Assembly: GCF_004028155.1 (NCBI RefSeq)
Contig: NZ_SBII01000006.1
Span: 1-64,000, forward strand
Direction of reading: 5' to 3'
DNA length: 64,000 nucleotides
From: Flavobacterium cerinum
Lineage (GTDB): Bacteria; Bacteroidota; Bacteroidia; Flavobacteriales; Flavobacteriaceae
A program made the translations under genes and the position numbers. This document shows, in pieces, positions 64,000 through 64,000 of this stretch (position 1 is the first letter of the stretch; each line of letters opens with the position of its first letter). The notes beneath the pieces are model-generated. The model was not told the DNA's origin and did no database searches. It was given only the letters and a program-made list of their open reading frames with translations.

Positions 64000-64000
64000 A

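Noticed and set aside
58662..64000. Integration of a mobile element into tRNA-Arg
   Set aside because: No second copy of the tRNA 3' end was found in the window and there is no integrase gene, so the idea stays unproven.

Overview
The window looks like a chromosomal segment of a low-GC Bacteroidota, most probably a Flavobacteriaceae member close to Flavobacterium. The reasons are a PorP/SprF plus PorE-like pair, several secreted proteins with type IX secretion (T9SS) C-terminal sorting tails, TAnnTTTG-type promoter boxes in place of sigma70 boxes, mostly absent Shine-Dalgarno sequences, an ATP synthase atpD-atpC pair apart from the other ATP synthase genes with a short epsilon subunit, and a DUF4270 lipoprotein next to glmS.

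Layout: 0-2.2 kb, end of a PorP/SprF gene and a PorE-like peptidoglycan anchor. 2.3-3.7 kb, a JmjC/cupin-8 protein and RecX. 3.8-7.5 kb, two tandem TPR/membrane/HTH regulators. 7.5-10.3 kb, a repeat-bearing intergenic stretch, a T9SS-sorted surface protein and a candidate small RNA. 10.3-15.8 kb, a biotin locus (ketoacyl synthase, bioA, bioD, bioF) interrupted by an AI-2E-type membrane protein. 15.9-17.7 kb, three DUF2975 membrane proteins with one small HTH regulator. 17.7-20.7 kb, atpC, atpD and an unknown exported protein. 20.7-25.1 kb, a minus-strand operon of a half-length starch synthase, DUF4270 lipoprotein and glmS. 25.1-31.9 kb, a plus-strand run of panC, panD, a flippase-like membrane protein, an esterase-like protein with no nucleophile serine, radA and a GT51 transglycosylase. 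31.9-42.6 kb, DinB and Crp/Fnr proteins, a MuiA-like protein, a PQQ-type sugar dehydrogenase, an OmpA lipoprotein, exonuclease III, an OlsF-like double acyltransferase and an unusual dehydrogenase-VOC fusion. 42.6-48.4 kb, mgtE, rsmA, a DUF4286 protein, a TPR protein and serS. 48.5-57.4 kb, an M1 aminopeptidase, a barrel-like protein, an MFS transporter, three oxidoreductases and rseP.

57.4-64 kb is the accessory-looking end: a duplicated tRNA-Asn, tRNA-Arg(CCT), a 1156-residue very AT-rich protein joining an Mrr-type nuclease to a STAND-type NTPase (a likely defence protein), two tiny membrane proteins missed by ordinary length cut-offs, a duplicated hairpin cassette and a GC-richer gene running off the right edge.

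Most of the window is housekeeping. The best candidates for something less described are the Mrr-STAND protein beside the tRNA genes, the dehydrogenase-VOC fusion, the candidate RNA near 10.2 kb, the DUF2975 triplet and the ketoacyl synthase in the biotin locus. No CRISPR array, complete insertion sequence, rRNA or replication origin was seen.
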